The notes under the pieces are model-generated. The model saw nothing but the letters and a program-made list of their open reading frames with translations, was not told the origin of the DNA and searched no databases. From positions 1,240,001 through 1,304,000 of the forward strand of contig NZ_CP049863.1 in the NCBI RefSeq assembly GCF_011299575.1: a stretch of DNA of 64,000 nt, written 5' to 3'. Shown piece by piece: positions 44,573 to 53,503 of this stretch (positions within the stretch are counted from its first letter, which is position 1; each line of letters opens with the position of its first letter). The position numbers and the translations under genes are program-made. This DNA is from Leucobacter viscericola. GTDB lineage: Bacteria > Actinomycetota > Actinomycetes > Actinomycetales > Microbacteriaceae.

Positions 44573-44606
44573 TTGAGACCCCGGGCCGGTGGGCCCGGGG
44601 TCTCAA
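44573..44606 (-). terminator. First hairpin after the binding-protein gene (attenuator / mRNA stabiliser)
   Basis: A perfect 15-bp stem (TTGAGACCCCGGGCC with its complement) with a four-base loop, 11 bases after the stop codon. It has no U-run, so it is more likely to block 3' exonucleases than to terminate alone. Confidence 0.75.
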
Positions 44607-44617
44607 CACTGCTGGTG

Positions 44618-46243
44618 TTACTTGGTGATCTCGTAGTAGAGGGGCACCGAGTTCCAGCCGATGGTTACGCCGCTGACGGCGTCAGAGTAACCAGCAACAG
44701 CGTTCTGGTACCAGAGCGGAATCGCGGGCAGATCCTTGAACAGGATCTCCTCTGCAGCGTGGAACTTCTCGTTTGCTGCGTCAACGTCCTTTGCAGCAAC
44801 ACCCTCGTCGAGGAGCTTGTCGACGTCGGCGCTGGAGTAGTCACCGTCGTTCGACGAGGCACCGGTCTTGTAGAGCGGCAGCAGGAAGTTGCTGAGACCC
44901 GGGTAGTCACCCTGCCAGCCCGAGCGGAACGCGGTCTGGATCGAGCGATCTGTGATGCTCTGGCGGAAGTCGCCGAACAGCGGGTTCGGAGCACCTGAAG
45001 CGTCAATGCCGAGTGTGTTCTTCAGGTCGTTCGACACAGCGTCGACCCAACCCTGGTGTCCACCGTCAGCGTTGTACGCGATCTGGAACTTGCCGGTCCA
45101 CGGAGAGATAGCGTCAGCCTTAGCCCACAGCTCCTTGGCCTTCTCGGGATCGTAGGTCAGTACGTCCTTGCCCTTGAGGCTGTCGCTGTAGCCGTTGATA
45201 ACCGGTGAAGACCAGTCAACAGCGGGGGTACGAGTGTCAGCGAAGATCTTGTCGGTGATCTGCGGGCGGTTGATTGCACGCGAGATTGCTTCACGACGCA
45301 GCTGGCCCTCTTCGCCAGCGAAGTGGTCGAGGCGCTCGGGAATAGTGAAGGACTGGAAGATCGCGGCGGGCTGGTTGATCCAACGATCGCCCAGATCATC
45401 CTTGTAGTTGGCGTAAGCGGTATCAGGGATCTGATCCAGCACGTCGAGGTTGCCACCCAGCAGATCTGCGTATGCAGCATCGTAGGAGTCGTAGAAGACG
45501 ATCGAGAGGCCGCCGTTCTTAGCTTCGCGATCCCCCTTGTAGTCGTCGTTCTTCACCATTTCGATCTTGACCTTGTGGGTCCAGCCCTTGTCAGCGACCT
45601 TGTAGGGGCCGTTGCCGATCGGGTTCTGGCCGTAGTCCTTGGTGATGTTGCCGTCAGCGTCGAATGCTGACTTGGGAACCGGGTAGAACGAGGAGTAACC
45701 GAGCTGCAGCGGGAAGTCCGACTGTGCACTCTTCAGCGTGACGGTGAAGGTGGTGTCGTCAACGACCTTGAGGCCGGTGAGCTCTGCATCCTTGGTGTCA
45801 TCAAAGCCCTCGATGTTCGAGAACCAGGAAGCGTTCTTGCGAGCGTTCGAGAACTTCGCAGCGTCGTTCCATGCGGCAACAAACGACTCAGCGTCAACCG
45901 GGTCACCGTTGGTGAACTTCTGGTCAGCCTTGAGCTTGATCGTGAAGACCTTGGAGTCAGTTGACTCAACCGACTCTGCTGCGTCGAGCTTCGGGTTGCC
46001 CTTTGCGTCGTAGTAGTACAGACCCGCGTACATGACGTCGAGAATACGACCGCCGCCGACCTCGTTGGTGTCGCTAGGGATCAAGCCGCTCTCGGGCTCC
46101 GAGCCGTTTACAGTGATGATTGCAGCGCTGTCGCCCTTGGCATCGCCGCCCTTGTCGCCTCCGCTCGATGAGCAGCCAGACAGCACCAATGCGCTTGCTG
46201 CAGCCAAAGCAATGAAGCCCAGGCCGATACGTGATCGCTTCAC
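44618..46243 (-). CDS. ABC transporter substrate-binding lipoprotein (peptide type, operon 2)
   Basis: A 541-residue family-5 solute-binding protein. Signal peptide MKRSRIGLGFIALAAASALV followed by the lipobox LSGCSSSGG. Characteristic parts: GGGRILDVMYAGLYYYDAKG, TIKLKADQKFTNGDPVDAES, then AEEILFKDLPAIPLWYQNAV near the end. These fit OppA/DppA-like proteins that bind peptides. GTG at 46243 is used because AAAGGAA lies five bases upstream. It is the first gene of the minus-strand operon. The two strong hairpins after it would make this mRNA segment more abundant than the permease part, a common arrangement. Confidence 0.93.
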   Translation of the reverse strand: MKRSRIGLGFIALAAASALVLSGCSSSGGDKGGDAKGDSAAIITVNGSEPESGLIPSDTNEVGGGRILDVMYAGLYYYDAKGNPKLDAAESVESTDSKVFTIKLKADQKFTNGDPVDAESFVAAWNDAAKFSNARKNASWFSNIEGFDDTKDAELTGLKVVDDTTFTVTLKSAQSDFPLQLGYSSFYPVPKSAFDADGNITKDYGQNPIGNGPYKVADKGWTHKVKIEMVKNDDYKGDREAKNGGLSIVFYDSYDAAYADLLGGNLDVLDQIPDTAYANYKDDLGDRWINQPAAIFQSFTIPERLDHFAGEEGQLRREAISRAINRPQITDKIFADTRTPAVDWSSPVINGYSDSLKGKDVLTYDPEKAKELWAKADAISPWTGKFQIAYNADGGHQGWVDAVSNDLKNTLGIDASGAPNPLFGDFRQSITDRSIQTAFRSGWQGDYPGLSNFLLPLYKTGASSNDGDYSSADVDKLLDEGVAAKDVDAANEKFHAAEEILFKDLPAIPLWYQNAVAGYSDAVSGVTIGWNSVPLYYEITK

Positions 46244-46489
46244 AGGTATTCCTTTCGTGAACATTCCCCCGCTCGCAAAATCGCCCTTTGTGGGGATCTA
46301 TTCGCAAGCGAATCCAGAGTACTTACCCTCTCAGCCTATCGAGAGCTGGCACTCTCGTAAGCTTCGTGACCCGCTCGTGACTTCTTCGTGACCGTGCCTG
46401 TAGGTCTCCTCCCACAAATTGCCTCTCGGGTTGAAATATCTCTGCGCAATCCCACTACTGAGCGACACTGCGCGCGGTACTCTGAGGGC

Positions 46490-47281
46490 GTGAACATATC
46501 GGCCACACGCACTCGACTTCGCTGGGAAATTGGGGTTGTCTTAGCGTTGTCCTTTGGGGCGTCTGGTGTGTACGCCATCGTGACGATTATCGAGCGGTTG
46601 ACTCGCGAGACCACGCTCTCTTCGCAGACCGCAACAATCAACCAGTCGCTCGACGAACGCCCGGTATTCGATCTCATCTACCAGCTGCTGGGCTTCGCTT
46701 TTGGCCTTGCTCCCGTCGCGCTCGTGGTGTTCCTGCTGTGGCGCAGCAGCCGACCGCACTTGGGGCGGCTCGGGATCGGGCGGCCCGTTGGCGCGAGTCC
46801 ACTCTGGTGGCTGCGGGAGACCGGCGGCGGGGTGATCCTCGCGGCCGCGATTGGGATCCCCGGTATCGCCTTCTACCTGTTCGCTAAATGGATCGGGATC
46901 AACACCACCGTTGTGCCCGCGGCACTCGACGCGTACTGGTGGACCGTGCCCGTGCTGATCCTGCAGGCACTGCGTGCAGCGCTCGGCGAAGAACTCATCG
47001 TGGTCGCCTACCTGTTCGAGCGGCTGAAGCGCCTGGGCGTCGGGCCGGCTGCTACCGTCGTGACCAGCGCCCTGCTGCGCGGCAGTTACCATCTCTACCA
47101 GGGATTCGGCGGCTTCATCGGAAACGTTGTGATGGGGCTCGTGTTCGGCTGGGCCTACCATCGCTGGGGACGCAGCCTGCCGCTCATTGTTGCGCACTGG
47201 ATTCTCGATATCGTCAGCTTCGTCGCCTACCCGCTCGCGGTGGCGCTTTGGCCCGCACTGTTTGGCGCGCCCGCGAAGTAG
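46490..47281 (+). CDS. CPBP-family intramembrane protease (CAAX/ABI type), atypical motif 1
   Basis: A 263-residue membrane protein with about seven helices and the CPBP (Abi) core: motif 1 region LGEELIVVAYLFERL, motif 2 SALLRGSYHLYQG, motif 3 HWILDIVSF. In the classical EExxxR motif the Arg position is Val here, while EE and both His are kept. This variant appears common in actinobacterial relatives as far as I recall. Members act as prenyl endopeptidases or in bacteriocin immunity; the role here is unknown. The GTG at 46490 follows GAGGGC, and the 34 codons before it look non-coding. It is divergent from the ABC operon at 46243. Confidence 0.85.
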   Translation: MNISATRTRLRWEIGVVLALSFGASGVYAIVTIIERLTRETTLSSQTATINQSLDERPVFDLIYQLLGFAFGLAPVALVVFLLWRSSRPHLGRLGIGRPVGASPLWWLRETGGGVILAAAIGIPGIAFYLFAKWIGINTTVVPAALDAYWWTVPVLILQALRAALGEELIVVAYLFERLKRLGVGPAATVVTSALLRGSYHLYQGFGGFIGNVVMGLVFGWAYHRWGRSLPLIVAHWILDIVSFVAYPLAVALWPALFGAPAK

Positions 47282-47389
47282 AGGAACACTAGCCATAAAA
47301 ATTCCTGTTCATGGCTAAAAATGGCGATCTCAGATAGACTGAGCGTCACACTATTGCAGCTCGTTTTGCGCCCAGGATGGAGCGGTCTG

Positions 47390-47445
47390 CCGAAAGTCGT
47401 CTCAGTTCGCGCGGCAGCACTCAATAGCGAGCCGCGCACTTTCGG
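47390..47445 (+). promoter_or_regulatory. Long-range hairpin in the leader of the 77-aa gene
   Basis: CCGAAAGT (47390-47397) pairs with ACTTTCGG (47438-47445), and GCGCGGC (47409-47415) with GCCGCGC (47431-47437), forming a two-part stem with an 11-base bulge. The AAGGAG ribosome site begins two bases after it, so folding could affect translation. Confidence 0.55.
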
Positions 47446-47457
47446 TAAGGAGTTACT

Positions 47458-47691
47458 TTGCGAACCCGTCGCTGGTGGACACCATCAGCCATTCACCTAT
47501 TCATGCTGCCCGGTCTCCTGGCCACGACAGCGCAGCTCTTACAGTCTGGCCCGATGACCGAAAACCCGGAGGGTAATCTGCGTCTCGCACTGTCGAGTAC
47601 CGAGATCCTGCCCGCCACGATCCTGACAGTCAGCGTCGTGCTGTTCCTCACGGTCTCGCTGATGCTCTTGCTGCGTCGTCCTGCCCAGTAG
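47458..47691 (+). CDS. Small membrane protein, 77 aa
   Basis: A short ORF starting on TTG with an excellent AAGGAG five bases upstream. It has a first hydrophobic stretch (HLFMLPGLLATTAQLL), a polar middle and one clear helix (ILPATILTVSVVLFLTVSLM) before RRPAQ. No family recognised. It is preceded by a strong leader hairpin and followed by the second copy of the GGGTCAGTTTCTGG palindrome. I think it is real because of the ribosome site and hydrophobic pattern, but coding bias is weak. Confidence 0.5.
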   Translation: MRTRRWWTPSAIHLFMLPGLLATTAQLLQSGPMTENPEGNLRLALSSTEILPATILTVSVVLFLTVSLMLLLRRPAQ

Positions 47692-47704
47692 ATCTTCCTC
47701 CGGA

Positions 47705-47760
47705 TTTCGGGTCAGTTTCTGGTACTAAACCGAGTTTTTCTACCAGAAACTGACCCGAAA
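47705..47760. repeat. Intergenic palindrome, copy 2 of the GGGTCAGTTTCTGG family
   Basis: A perfect 20-bp inverted repeat: TTTCGGGTCAGTTTCTGGTA at 47705-47724 with its complement at 47741-47760, spacer 16 bases. The left arm matches 17827-17845 over 19 bases. It lies between the 77-aa gene and the convergent ATPase gene. Confidence 0.9.
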
Positions 47761-47794
47761 ATCTGGGGTGAGGCTCAAGCGGCTTGGCCTGAGC

Positions 47795-49492
47795 CTATTC
47801 CTCTCCCCGCAGCATACGTGCCAACTCGCGACGCTCCGCCTGGCGAGCCGGATCTGGAACCGGCAGCGACGCCAGCAGGCGCTGCGTGTACGGCTCCTGC
47901 GGGTTGTTGAGCACCTCGGTTGCCACTCCACTCTCAACGAGTTCGCCGTGGTACAGCACACCAACCCGATCAGCGAGTGCGTCAACCACAGCGAGGTCGT
48001 GGGTGATGAACAGCGCCGCAAAACCCAGCTCTGCCTGCAACTCGGTGAACAGTTCAAGCACCTTGGCCTGCACAGACACGTCAAGGGCAGAGGTCGGCTC
48101 GTCGGCGATCAGCAACTTCGGGTCAAGCGCCAGCCCACGAGCGAGCGAGGCACGCTGCCGCTGACCTCCGGAGAGCTCGTGCGGAAAGCGCTCACCGTAC
48201 GCGCGCGGCAGCTGCACTGACTCGAGCAGTTCGTCGACCCGCTTTTGAGCGCCAGCGAGGTTGCGCGCCAGGCGGTGCACCAGCAGCGGTTCGGCAACGT
48301 TCTCCGCGATGGTCAGCAGAGGGTTGAAGCTCGAAGCCGGATCCTGAAACACAAACCCGATGTCGCGGCGCGCGGGCCTAAACGCCCGCTCTTTGAACCC
48401 AACCATCTCGTGGCCGAGCACCCGCAGCGAGCCACCCGTTGCGGGTGTCAGTCCCGCAATCGCGCGACCGATGGTGGACTTGCCAGATCCCGACTCCCCC
48501 ACGAGGCCGTACACCTCTCCGGCGTGGATCTCGAAGCTCACGCCGCGCACGGCCATAAACCCGGGTTTGCCGAGGCGCCCCGGATACTGAATCTGCAGCC
48601 CCTTGGCGAGCACCACCGCATCGCTCTGGGCACGATCCTGAACCAAAACAGGCGCGACCTCAGAACGGCCAACAGCCCGAATCCGGCCACCACCGAGATT
48701 CAACACCGATCCCAGCAGCTCCCGCGTGTACTCCTCGCGCGGGTTCGCAAACAATTCGGCTGCAGAGGCTCGCTCAACAACCTCACCCTGGTACATCACG
48801 GCAACATCGTCGGCGAGGTCCGCGACGACGCCCATGTTGTGGGTGATGAGCAGGATCGCCGTGCCAAACTCGTCGCGCAGTTTGCGCAGCAGATCCAGGA
48901 TCTCCGCCTGCACGGTCACATCGAGCGCGGTCGTCGGCTCATCGGCGACAATGAGGCCGGGTCGCAGAGCAAGCGCCATCGCGATCATGACGCGCTGCTT
49001 TTGGCCTCCCGAGAGCTGGTGCGGGTAGTAGTCGACCCGCTCGGATGGCTCCGGGATGCCGACTCGCTCCAGCATCTCGATTGCCCGCGCGCGGGCCTCC
49101 TTTTTTGAGAGCTTCTCGTGCGCACGCAGTCCGTCGGCAATCTGCCACCCGATCGTAAACACCGGGTTCAGCGCGGTTGACGCCTCCTGAAACACCATCG
49201 CGACGTCACGGCCGCGCACCTGACGCAGCTGATCTTTCGAGAGGTGCAGCACGTTGTTCTCGGCGCTACCGTCACGGGTGGTGAGCACAACCGCACCCGA
49301 CGACACCGCCGTCTCGGGCAGCAGGCCCAGGATCGTGCGGGCGGTTACCGTCTTGCCCGATCCTGACTCGCCAACAACCGCGAGCACACGACCGGGCTGC
49401 ACCGAAAGCGATACGCCGTCGACGGCCTTGACCGCGCCGTGATCCGTCGCGAACGTCACCTCAAGGTTCTGAATATCGAGAACTTTAGTCAT
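47795..49492 (-). CDS. ABC transporter ATPase with two fused domains (peptide importer, operon 3)
   Basis: A 565-residue fusion. Domain 1: [44 protein letters not shown]. Domain 2: [44 protein letters not shown]. Typical D-loop and H-loop residues follow ([24 protein letters not shown]). It overlaps the upstream permease by four bases (ATGA) and is the last gene of operon 3. It is similar in layout, but clearly not identical, to the ATPases at 31214 and 40871. Confidence 0.95.
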   Translation of the reverse strand: MTKVLDIQNLEVTFATDHGAVKAVDGVSLSVQPGRVLAVVGESGSGKTVTARTILGLLPETAVSSGAVVLTTRDGSAENNVLHLSKDQLRQVRGRDVAMVFQEASTALNPVFTIGWQIADGLRAHEKLSKKEARARAIEMLERVGIPEPSERVDYYPHQLSGGQKQRVMIAMALALRPGLIVADEPTTALDVTVQAEILDLLRKLRDEFGTAILLITHNMGVVADLADDVAVMYQGEVVERASAAELFANPREEYTRELLGSVLNLGGGRIRAVGRSEVAPVLVQDRAQSDAVVLAKGLQIQYPGRLGKPGFMAVRGVSFEIHAGEVYGLVGESGSGKSTIGRAIAGLTPATGGSLRVLGHEMVGFKERAFRPARRDIGFVFQDPASSFNPLLTIAENVAEPLLVHRLARNLAGAQKRVDELLESVQLPRAYGERFPHELSGGQRQRASLARGLALDPKLLIADEPTSALDVSVQAKVLELFTELQAELGFAALFITHDLAVVDALADRVGVLYHGELVESGVATEVLNNPQEPYTQRLLASLPVPDPARQAERRELARMLRGEE

Positions 49493-50544
49493 CGTGCACT
49501 CCCATCTTGAGCAGCACTAACATTCGGGTCAGGATCCTGCCCGGCAACACCCATCGTTTCGAGCATCGAGGTGTTCGCGACCACACCGCTGCCTGCCTTT
49601 GCGCGGCGACGGCTGCGCAGCCGTGGATCGGAGAGATCGTTCAGGCTCTCACCCGTGAGCGTCAGCCCCATCACCACAAGCACAATCGCGATGCCCGGCC
49701 ACAGGCTGGTCCACCACACGCCGTTCGTCACGTCGGCGATCGCCTTGTTGAGGTCGTAGCCCCACTCAGCGGCCGAGTTGGGCTCGATCCCGAACCCGAG
49801 GAAGCCGAGGCCAGCGAGAGTCAGGATCGCTTCCGAAGCGTTCAGGGTGAACACGAGCGGCAGCGACCGAGTCGAGTTGCGCATGACGTGTCGGAACATG
49901 ATGCGCAGGTGACTCGCGCCGACAACCCGCGCGGATTCTACGTAGGCCTCCGCCTTCACACGGATCACCTCCGAGCGCACCACTCGCAGGTACTGCGGAA
50001 TGAACACCACGGTGATCGACAGCGACGCAGCCCAGATGCCACCCCACAGGCTCGACTGGCCACCCGAGATCACGATCGAGAGCACAATCGCGAGCAGTAG
50101 CGAGGGGAACGCGAAGATGGCGTCCGCCAGCATCACGAGCACACGATCCAGCCAGCCGCCGAGATACCCCGAGAGCAAACCGAGGAACGATCCCAAGAAG
50201 ATCGAGCTGATCACCGCGATGGCAATCACGAGGAACGCGGTGCGCGCACCCCAGATCACCCGCGACAGCACGTCGTAACCAGCAATCGTGGTACCGAACG
50301 GGTGTGCCGCTGAGGGCGCCTGCAGTGATCCGAAATCGCCGTCTGGGCCCGAAAGCGCCGAGAACCCGTATGGTGCCAAGACCGGGGCGAAGAGCGCAAC
50401 CACCACAAAGATGAACACCAGCACAAGGCCGGCGACAAGCATGCCGCGCTGCAGTCCGATGCTCTGCCGAATCTGCTTGATCAGCGGCCAGGAGTGCCAG
50501 CCACGCTCGACGCGCGGGGCGGTGAGAATCGCTTCAGTAGTCAT
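49489..50544 (-). CDS. ABC transporter permease, DppC type (operon 3)
   Basis: A 351-residue permease. TM1 is GLVLVFIFVVVALFAPVLAP, followed by HPFGTTIAGYDVLSRVIWGA, in which the Asp of GTDxxGRD is replaced by Thr and Arg by Tyr. The coupling loop is SARVVGASHLRIMFRHVMRN, and the ending GLGFLGFGIEPNSAAEWGYD is standard. The C-terminus extends about 50 residues beyond most DppC proteins (RRRAKAGSGVVANTSMLETM and on), cytoplasmic and unexplained. Confidence 0.93.
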   Translation of the reverse strand: MTTEAILTAPRVERGWHSWPLIKQIRQSIGLQRGMLVAGLVLVFIFVVVALFAPVLAPYGFSALSGPDGDFGSLQAPSAAHPFGTTIAGYDVLSRVIWGARTAFLVIAIAVISSIFLGSFLGLLSGYLGGWLDRVLVMLADAIFAFPSLLLAIVLSIVISGGQSSLWGGIWAASLSITVVFIPQYLRVVRSEVIRVKAEAYVESARVVGASHLRIMFRHVMRNSTRSLPLVFTLNASEAILTLAGLGFLGFGIEPNSAAEWGYDLNKAIADVTNGVWWTSLWPGIAIVLVVMGLTLTGESLNDLSDPRLRSRRRAKAGSGVVANTSMLETMGVAGQDPDPNVSAAQDGSAR

Positions 50545-50545
50545 C

Positions 50546-51619
50546 TCAATACCTCACTCGCGGATCGATAAGCGCGGCGACCACGTCAACCACAAAGTTG
50601 CTGAGCGCGACAATCACGGCAAGCAGCGCCACAATGCCCTGCACCGCAACAAAGTCTCGCGCGCTCAAGTAGTGCGCCAGCTGGAAGCCGAGGCCCTTCC
50701 ACTCGAACGTCGTCTCGGTCAGCACCGCGCCACTCAAGAGCAGCGCGATCTGCAGGCCGATCACGGTGATGATCGGGATCAGCGCCGGCTTGTACGCGTG
50801 CTTCGTGACGAGGCGATACTCGCGAATACCGCGGGATCGGCCGGAGTCAACGTACTCCTGCCCCAGGGTGCCGATCATGTTGGTGCGCACGAGGCGCAGG
50901 AACACGCCCGCGGTCATCATGCCGAGAGTCAACGCGGGCAGAACCGCGTGCAACAGCACGTCACCCACGTTTGCCATATTGCCCGTGCGGAATGCGTCGA
51001 TCAGATAGAACCCGGAAGGATCCGGCAGCGTTTGGATCGCCAGCTCCGTCGAAATCGAGGCTCTGCCAGAGACCGGCAGCCAGCCCAGCCAGATACCGAA
51101 GATGAGCTTCATGATCAGGCCGGAGAAAAAGACGGGGGTCGCGTAGGTGAAGATCGCGAACACACGCAGGATGGCGTCGGGTCCGCGATCCCGGTAGTAG
51201 GCCGCAAGCATGCCGAGTGGGATCCCGACAACCAGCGCAACGATGATCGTGTAGATGGCGAGTTCGAGTGTTGCGGCACCAAAGGTCGTGAGAACCTCAG
51301 TGACCGGGCGGCGGTCACTGAACGTGACGCCAAAGTTTCCCGTGAAGACCTGGCCGAGGTACTCGAAGTACTGCACAAATAGCGGTCGGTCGTATCCCGC
51401 TGCGGCAACTCGCTCGGCGAGCTGATCCGGCGGCAGGCGATCCCCAACAGACGCGGTAATCGGGTTGCCCATGGTGCGCATGAGCAGGAAGACCATCGTC
51501 ACCAGGATGAAGACGGTTGGAATGATGAGCAGGGCTCGCCAAAGAATAAAGCGACCGAGTCCACCACCGCGCTGTCGCGCTATTGCGGCAGGGGTCGTGT
51601 CGGTTTCGGTAATAACCAT
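50546..51619 (-). CDS. ABC transporter permease, DppB type (operon 3)
   Basis: A 357-residue permease. It opens with a 20-residue cytoplasmic N-terminus and FILWRALLIIPTVFILVTMV, then MGNPITASVGDRLPPDQLAE, GYDRPLFVQYFEYLGQVFTG and NFGVTFSDRRPVTEVL. The coupling loop is YVDSGRSRGIREYRLVTKHA. GGAG is seven bases before the ATG. One base separates its stop from the next permease. Confidence 0.94.
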   Translation of the reverse strand: MVITETDTTPAAIARQRGGGLGRFILWRALLIIPTVFILVTMVFLLMRTMGNPITASVGDRLPPDQLAERVAAAGYDRPLFVQYFEYLGQVFTGNFGVTFSDRRPVTEVLTTFGAATLELAIYTIIVALVVGIPLGMLAAYYRDRGPDAILRVFAIFTYATPVFFSGLIMKLIFGIWLGWLPVSGRASISTELAIQTLPDPSGFYLIDAFRTGNMANVGDVLLHAVLPALTLGMMTAGVFLRLVRTNMIGTLGQEYVDSGRSRGIREYRLVTKHAYKPALIPIITVIGLQIALLLSGAVLTETTFEWKGLGFQLAHYLSARDFVAVQGIVALLAVIVALSNFVVDVVAALIDPRVRY

Positions 51620-51651
51620 GAGTGCTCCGTTAACAGGAGGAACGGTGACGA

Positions 51652-51683
51652 GCGGGCGAGCGCGACATTCCGCGCTCGCCCGC
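51652..51683 (-). terminator. Hairpin between binding-protein and permease genes of operon 3
   Basis: A perfect 13-bp stem (GCGGGCGAGCGCG and its complement) with a six-base loop, 12 bases past the binding-protein stop. No U-run. It probably stabilises the upstream mRNA or attenuates read-through. Confidence 0.75.
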
Positions 51684-51695
51684 CAATCAAAACCG

Positions 51696-53309
51696 CTACT
51701 TCGTGATCAATCCGAAGCGGAGCTTGAACGATGCGTCAAGCGTGACGCCCTCGACCCCGTCAACCGCGACCGCAACTTGCGAGCCCTGCAGCATCGGAAG
51801 GGTTGAGAGTTCAACCGCGAGCTTGTCCTGGATCTCGCCCAGGATCTTCGCGCGCTCTTCAGAGTCGCCTGTGACACGCTGCTTATCGATCAGCGCCGTG
51901 ATCTCCTTGTTCTCAAAGTGGTTCACAAGGAAGTTGTCCGGCAGGAAGAACGGCGACAGGTAGTTGTCGGGATCCGAGTAATCCGGGAACCAGCCGAGCT
52001 GGTGCACAGGGTAGAGATCTTCAACACGATCCTTCGTGTACTGACCCCACTCGGTCGACTGAAGGTCAACCTTGAAGAGGCCGGTAGCCTCAAGCTGCGA
52101 CTTGATCTGAGCGTATTCCTCGGCTGAGGAGGCTCCGTAGCGCTCACCCGCGTACTGCAGCGGGAAGCTCACCGGAGTCTGCACGCCCGCATCGGCGAGC
52201 CGCTTCTTAGCGCGCTCAACATCGGGCCCACCCTTGCCATTGCCGTACAGGTCCTTCAGCGCTTCGTTTGCGCCGAGCAGGCCCTCAGGGATGAAGGAGT
52301 AGAGCGGCGTGTAGGTGTTCTTGAAGACCTGCGTCGAGATCTTCTCGCGGTCAATGATGTCCGCGATTGACTGACGAACAGCGAGCGCCTTTGCGGGGTC
52401 CGCATCGGCGGTCGTCGCACCAAACGGCATCGAGTTGAAGTTGAACACGAGGTAGCGAATCTCGCCGCCCGGCCCCTTAATGACCTGGAGCCCCTTGGTC
52501 GTCTCGAACTTCTCGACGTCGGTAGCGGAGAGGCTGCGGAACGCCACGTCGACGGCCTTTGTCTCAATCGCCTGGCTCAGATTCGATTCGTTCGCGAAGT
52601 ACTTCTGGTTCACGGACTCGGTTTTGGGTGCGCCCCACATGCCCGCGTAGCCGTCAAACGCCTTGAACGCGATGAGGTTGCCCTTGTCGTACTTCGTGAT
52701 GGCGTACTGCCCAGCGAACGGGTTCGCCTTCACGATGTCTTCGTCGCTCGCAACGGCATCGGCCGGGAACGAATCCTCATCGACGATCGGCGCAACCGGG
52801 CTCGAGAGCACCTGCGGGAAGGTCTGGTCGTTGGGGGTCTTGAGCTTAAAGACGACAGTGAGGTCGTCTGGGGTCTCAACACTGTCGAGGTTCGCAAGCA
52901 AGCTCGACGGTCCATTGGGGTCGGCGATCTTCAGCTGACGGTCGAACGTGAACTTCACATCCGAGCTGGTCAGGTCGTTACCGTTGGCAAATTTGAGCCC
53001 CTTCTTCAGCTTCACCGTGTATTCGGTGGGCTGCGTGAACTCCGCTGACTCAGCAGAGTCCGGCGCCACGGTCGATTCGCCAACGGGGTTGTTCATGAGG
53101 AACGGATACACGTTCGTCATGACCTGCCAAGAACCGTTGTCGTAGGCACCAGCCGGGTCGAGCGAGGTTACGGTTTCAGTCGTGCCGATCGTCACGGCGT
53201 TTCCGGATCCGGACCCGCCGTTGTCGCCACTTTTATCCCCCGATGCGCAACCGGAAAGGAGCAGTGCTCCCGCTCCAACCATTGCGACTGCCTGCAGTAA
53301 TTTCTTCAT
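51696..53309 (-). CDS. ABC transporter substrate-binding lipoprotein (peptide type, operon 3)
   Basis: A 537-residue family-5 binding protein with signal MKKLLQAVAMVGAGALL and lipobox LSGCASG. TIGTTETVTSLDPAGAYDNG, EYTVKLKKGLKFANGNDLTS and FTFDRQLKIADPNGPSS are typical of family-5 proteins, and GWFPDYSDPDNYLSPFFLPD is the late signature shared with many peptide and opine binders. The ATG at 53309 follows GGAGGAA. It is the first gene of operon 3. The substrate is unknown; the two peptide-type operons on this strand are only about 1.5 kb apart but not recent duplicates. Confidence 0.93.
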   Translation of the reverse strand: MKKLLQAVAMVGAGALLLSGCASGDKSGDNGGSGSGNAVTIGTTETVTSLDPAGAYDNGSWQVMTNVYPFLMNNPVGESTVAPDSAESAEFTQPTEYTVKLKKGLKFANGNDLTSSDVKFTFDRQLKIADPNGPSSLLANLDSVETPDDLTVVFKLKTPNDQTFPQVLSSPVAPIVDEDSFPADAVASDEDIVKANPFAGQYAITKYDKGNLIAFKAFDGYAGMWGAPKTESVNQKYFANESNLSQAIETKAVDVAFRSLSATDVEKFETTKGLQVIKGPGGEIRYLVFNFNSMPFGATTADADPAKALAVRQSIADIIDREKISTQVFKNTYTPLYSFIPEGLLGANEALKDLYGNGKGGPDVERAKKRLADAGVQTPVSFPLQYAGERYGASSAEEYAQIKSQLEATGLFKVDLQSTEWGQYTKDRVEDLYPVHQLGWFPDYSDPDNYLSPFFLPDNFLVNHFENKEITALIDKQRVTGDSEERAKILGEIQDKLAVELSTLPMLQGSQVAVAVDGVEGVTLDASFKLRFGLITK

Positions 53310-53503
53310 TGAGTTCCTCCAGTCTGTTTGCGCGACGCGGTTGAAAATCAACCGTGCGTCACCACACCCCCGACCTTAGCGACCCTGGAAGCTAGCTGAA
53401 AGGGTTTGTTCCGGCTGTAACCAATCCGTAATCAGCTCTGTGGATTCACTGAAACAACTGTCGAAACTATCGCTGTTTCTTGCGACATTCGTCCAATGAT
53501 TAT

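Noticed and set aside
47321..47557. 78-codon ORF overlapping the 77-aa gene
   Set aside because: No ribosome site, passes through the leader hairpin, and ends inside a better-supported frame.
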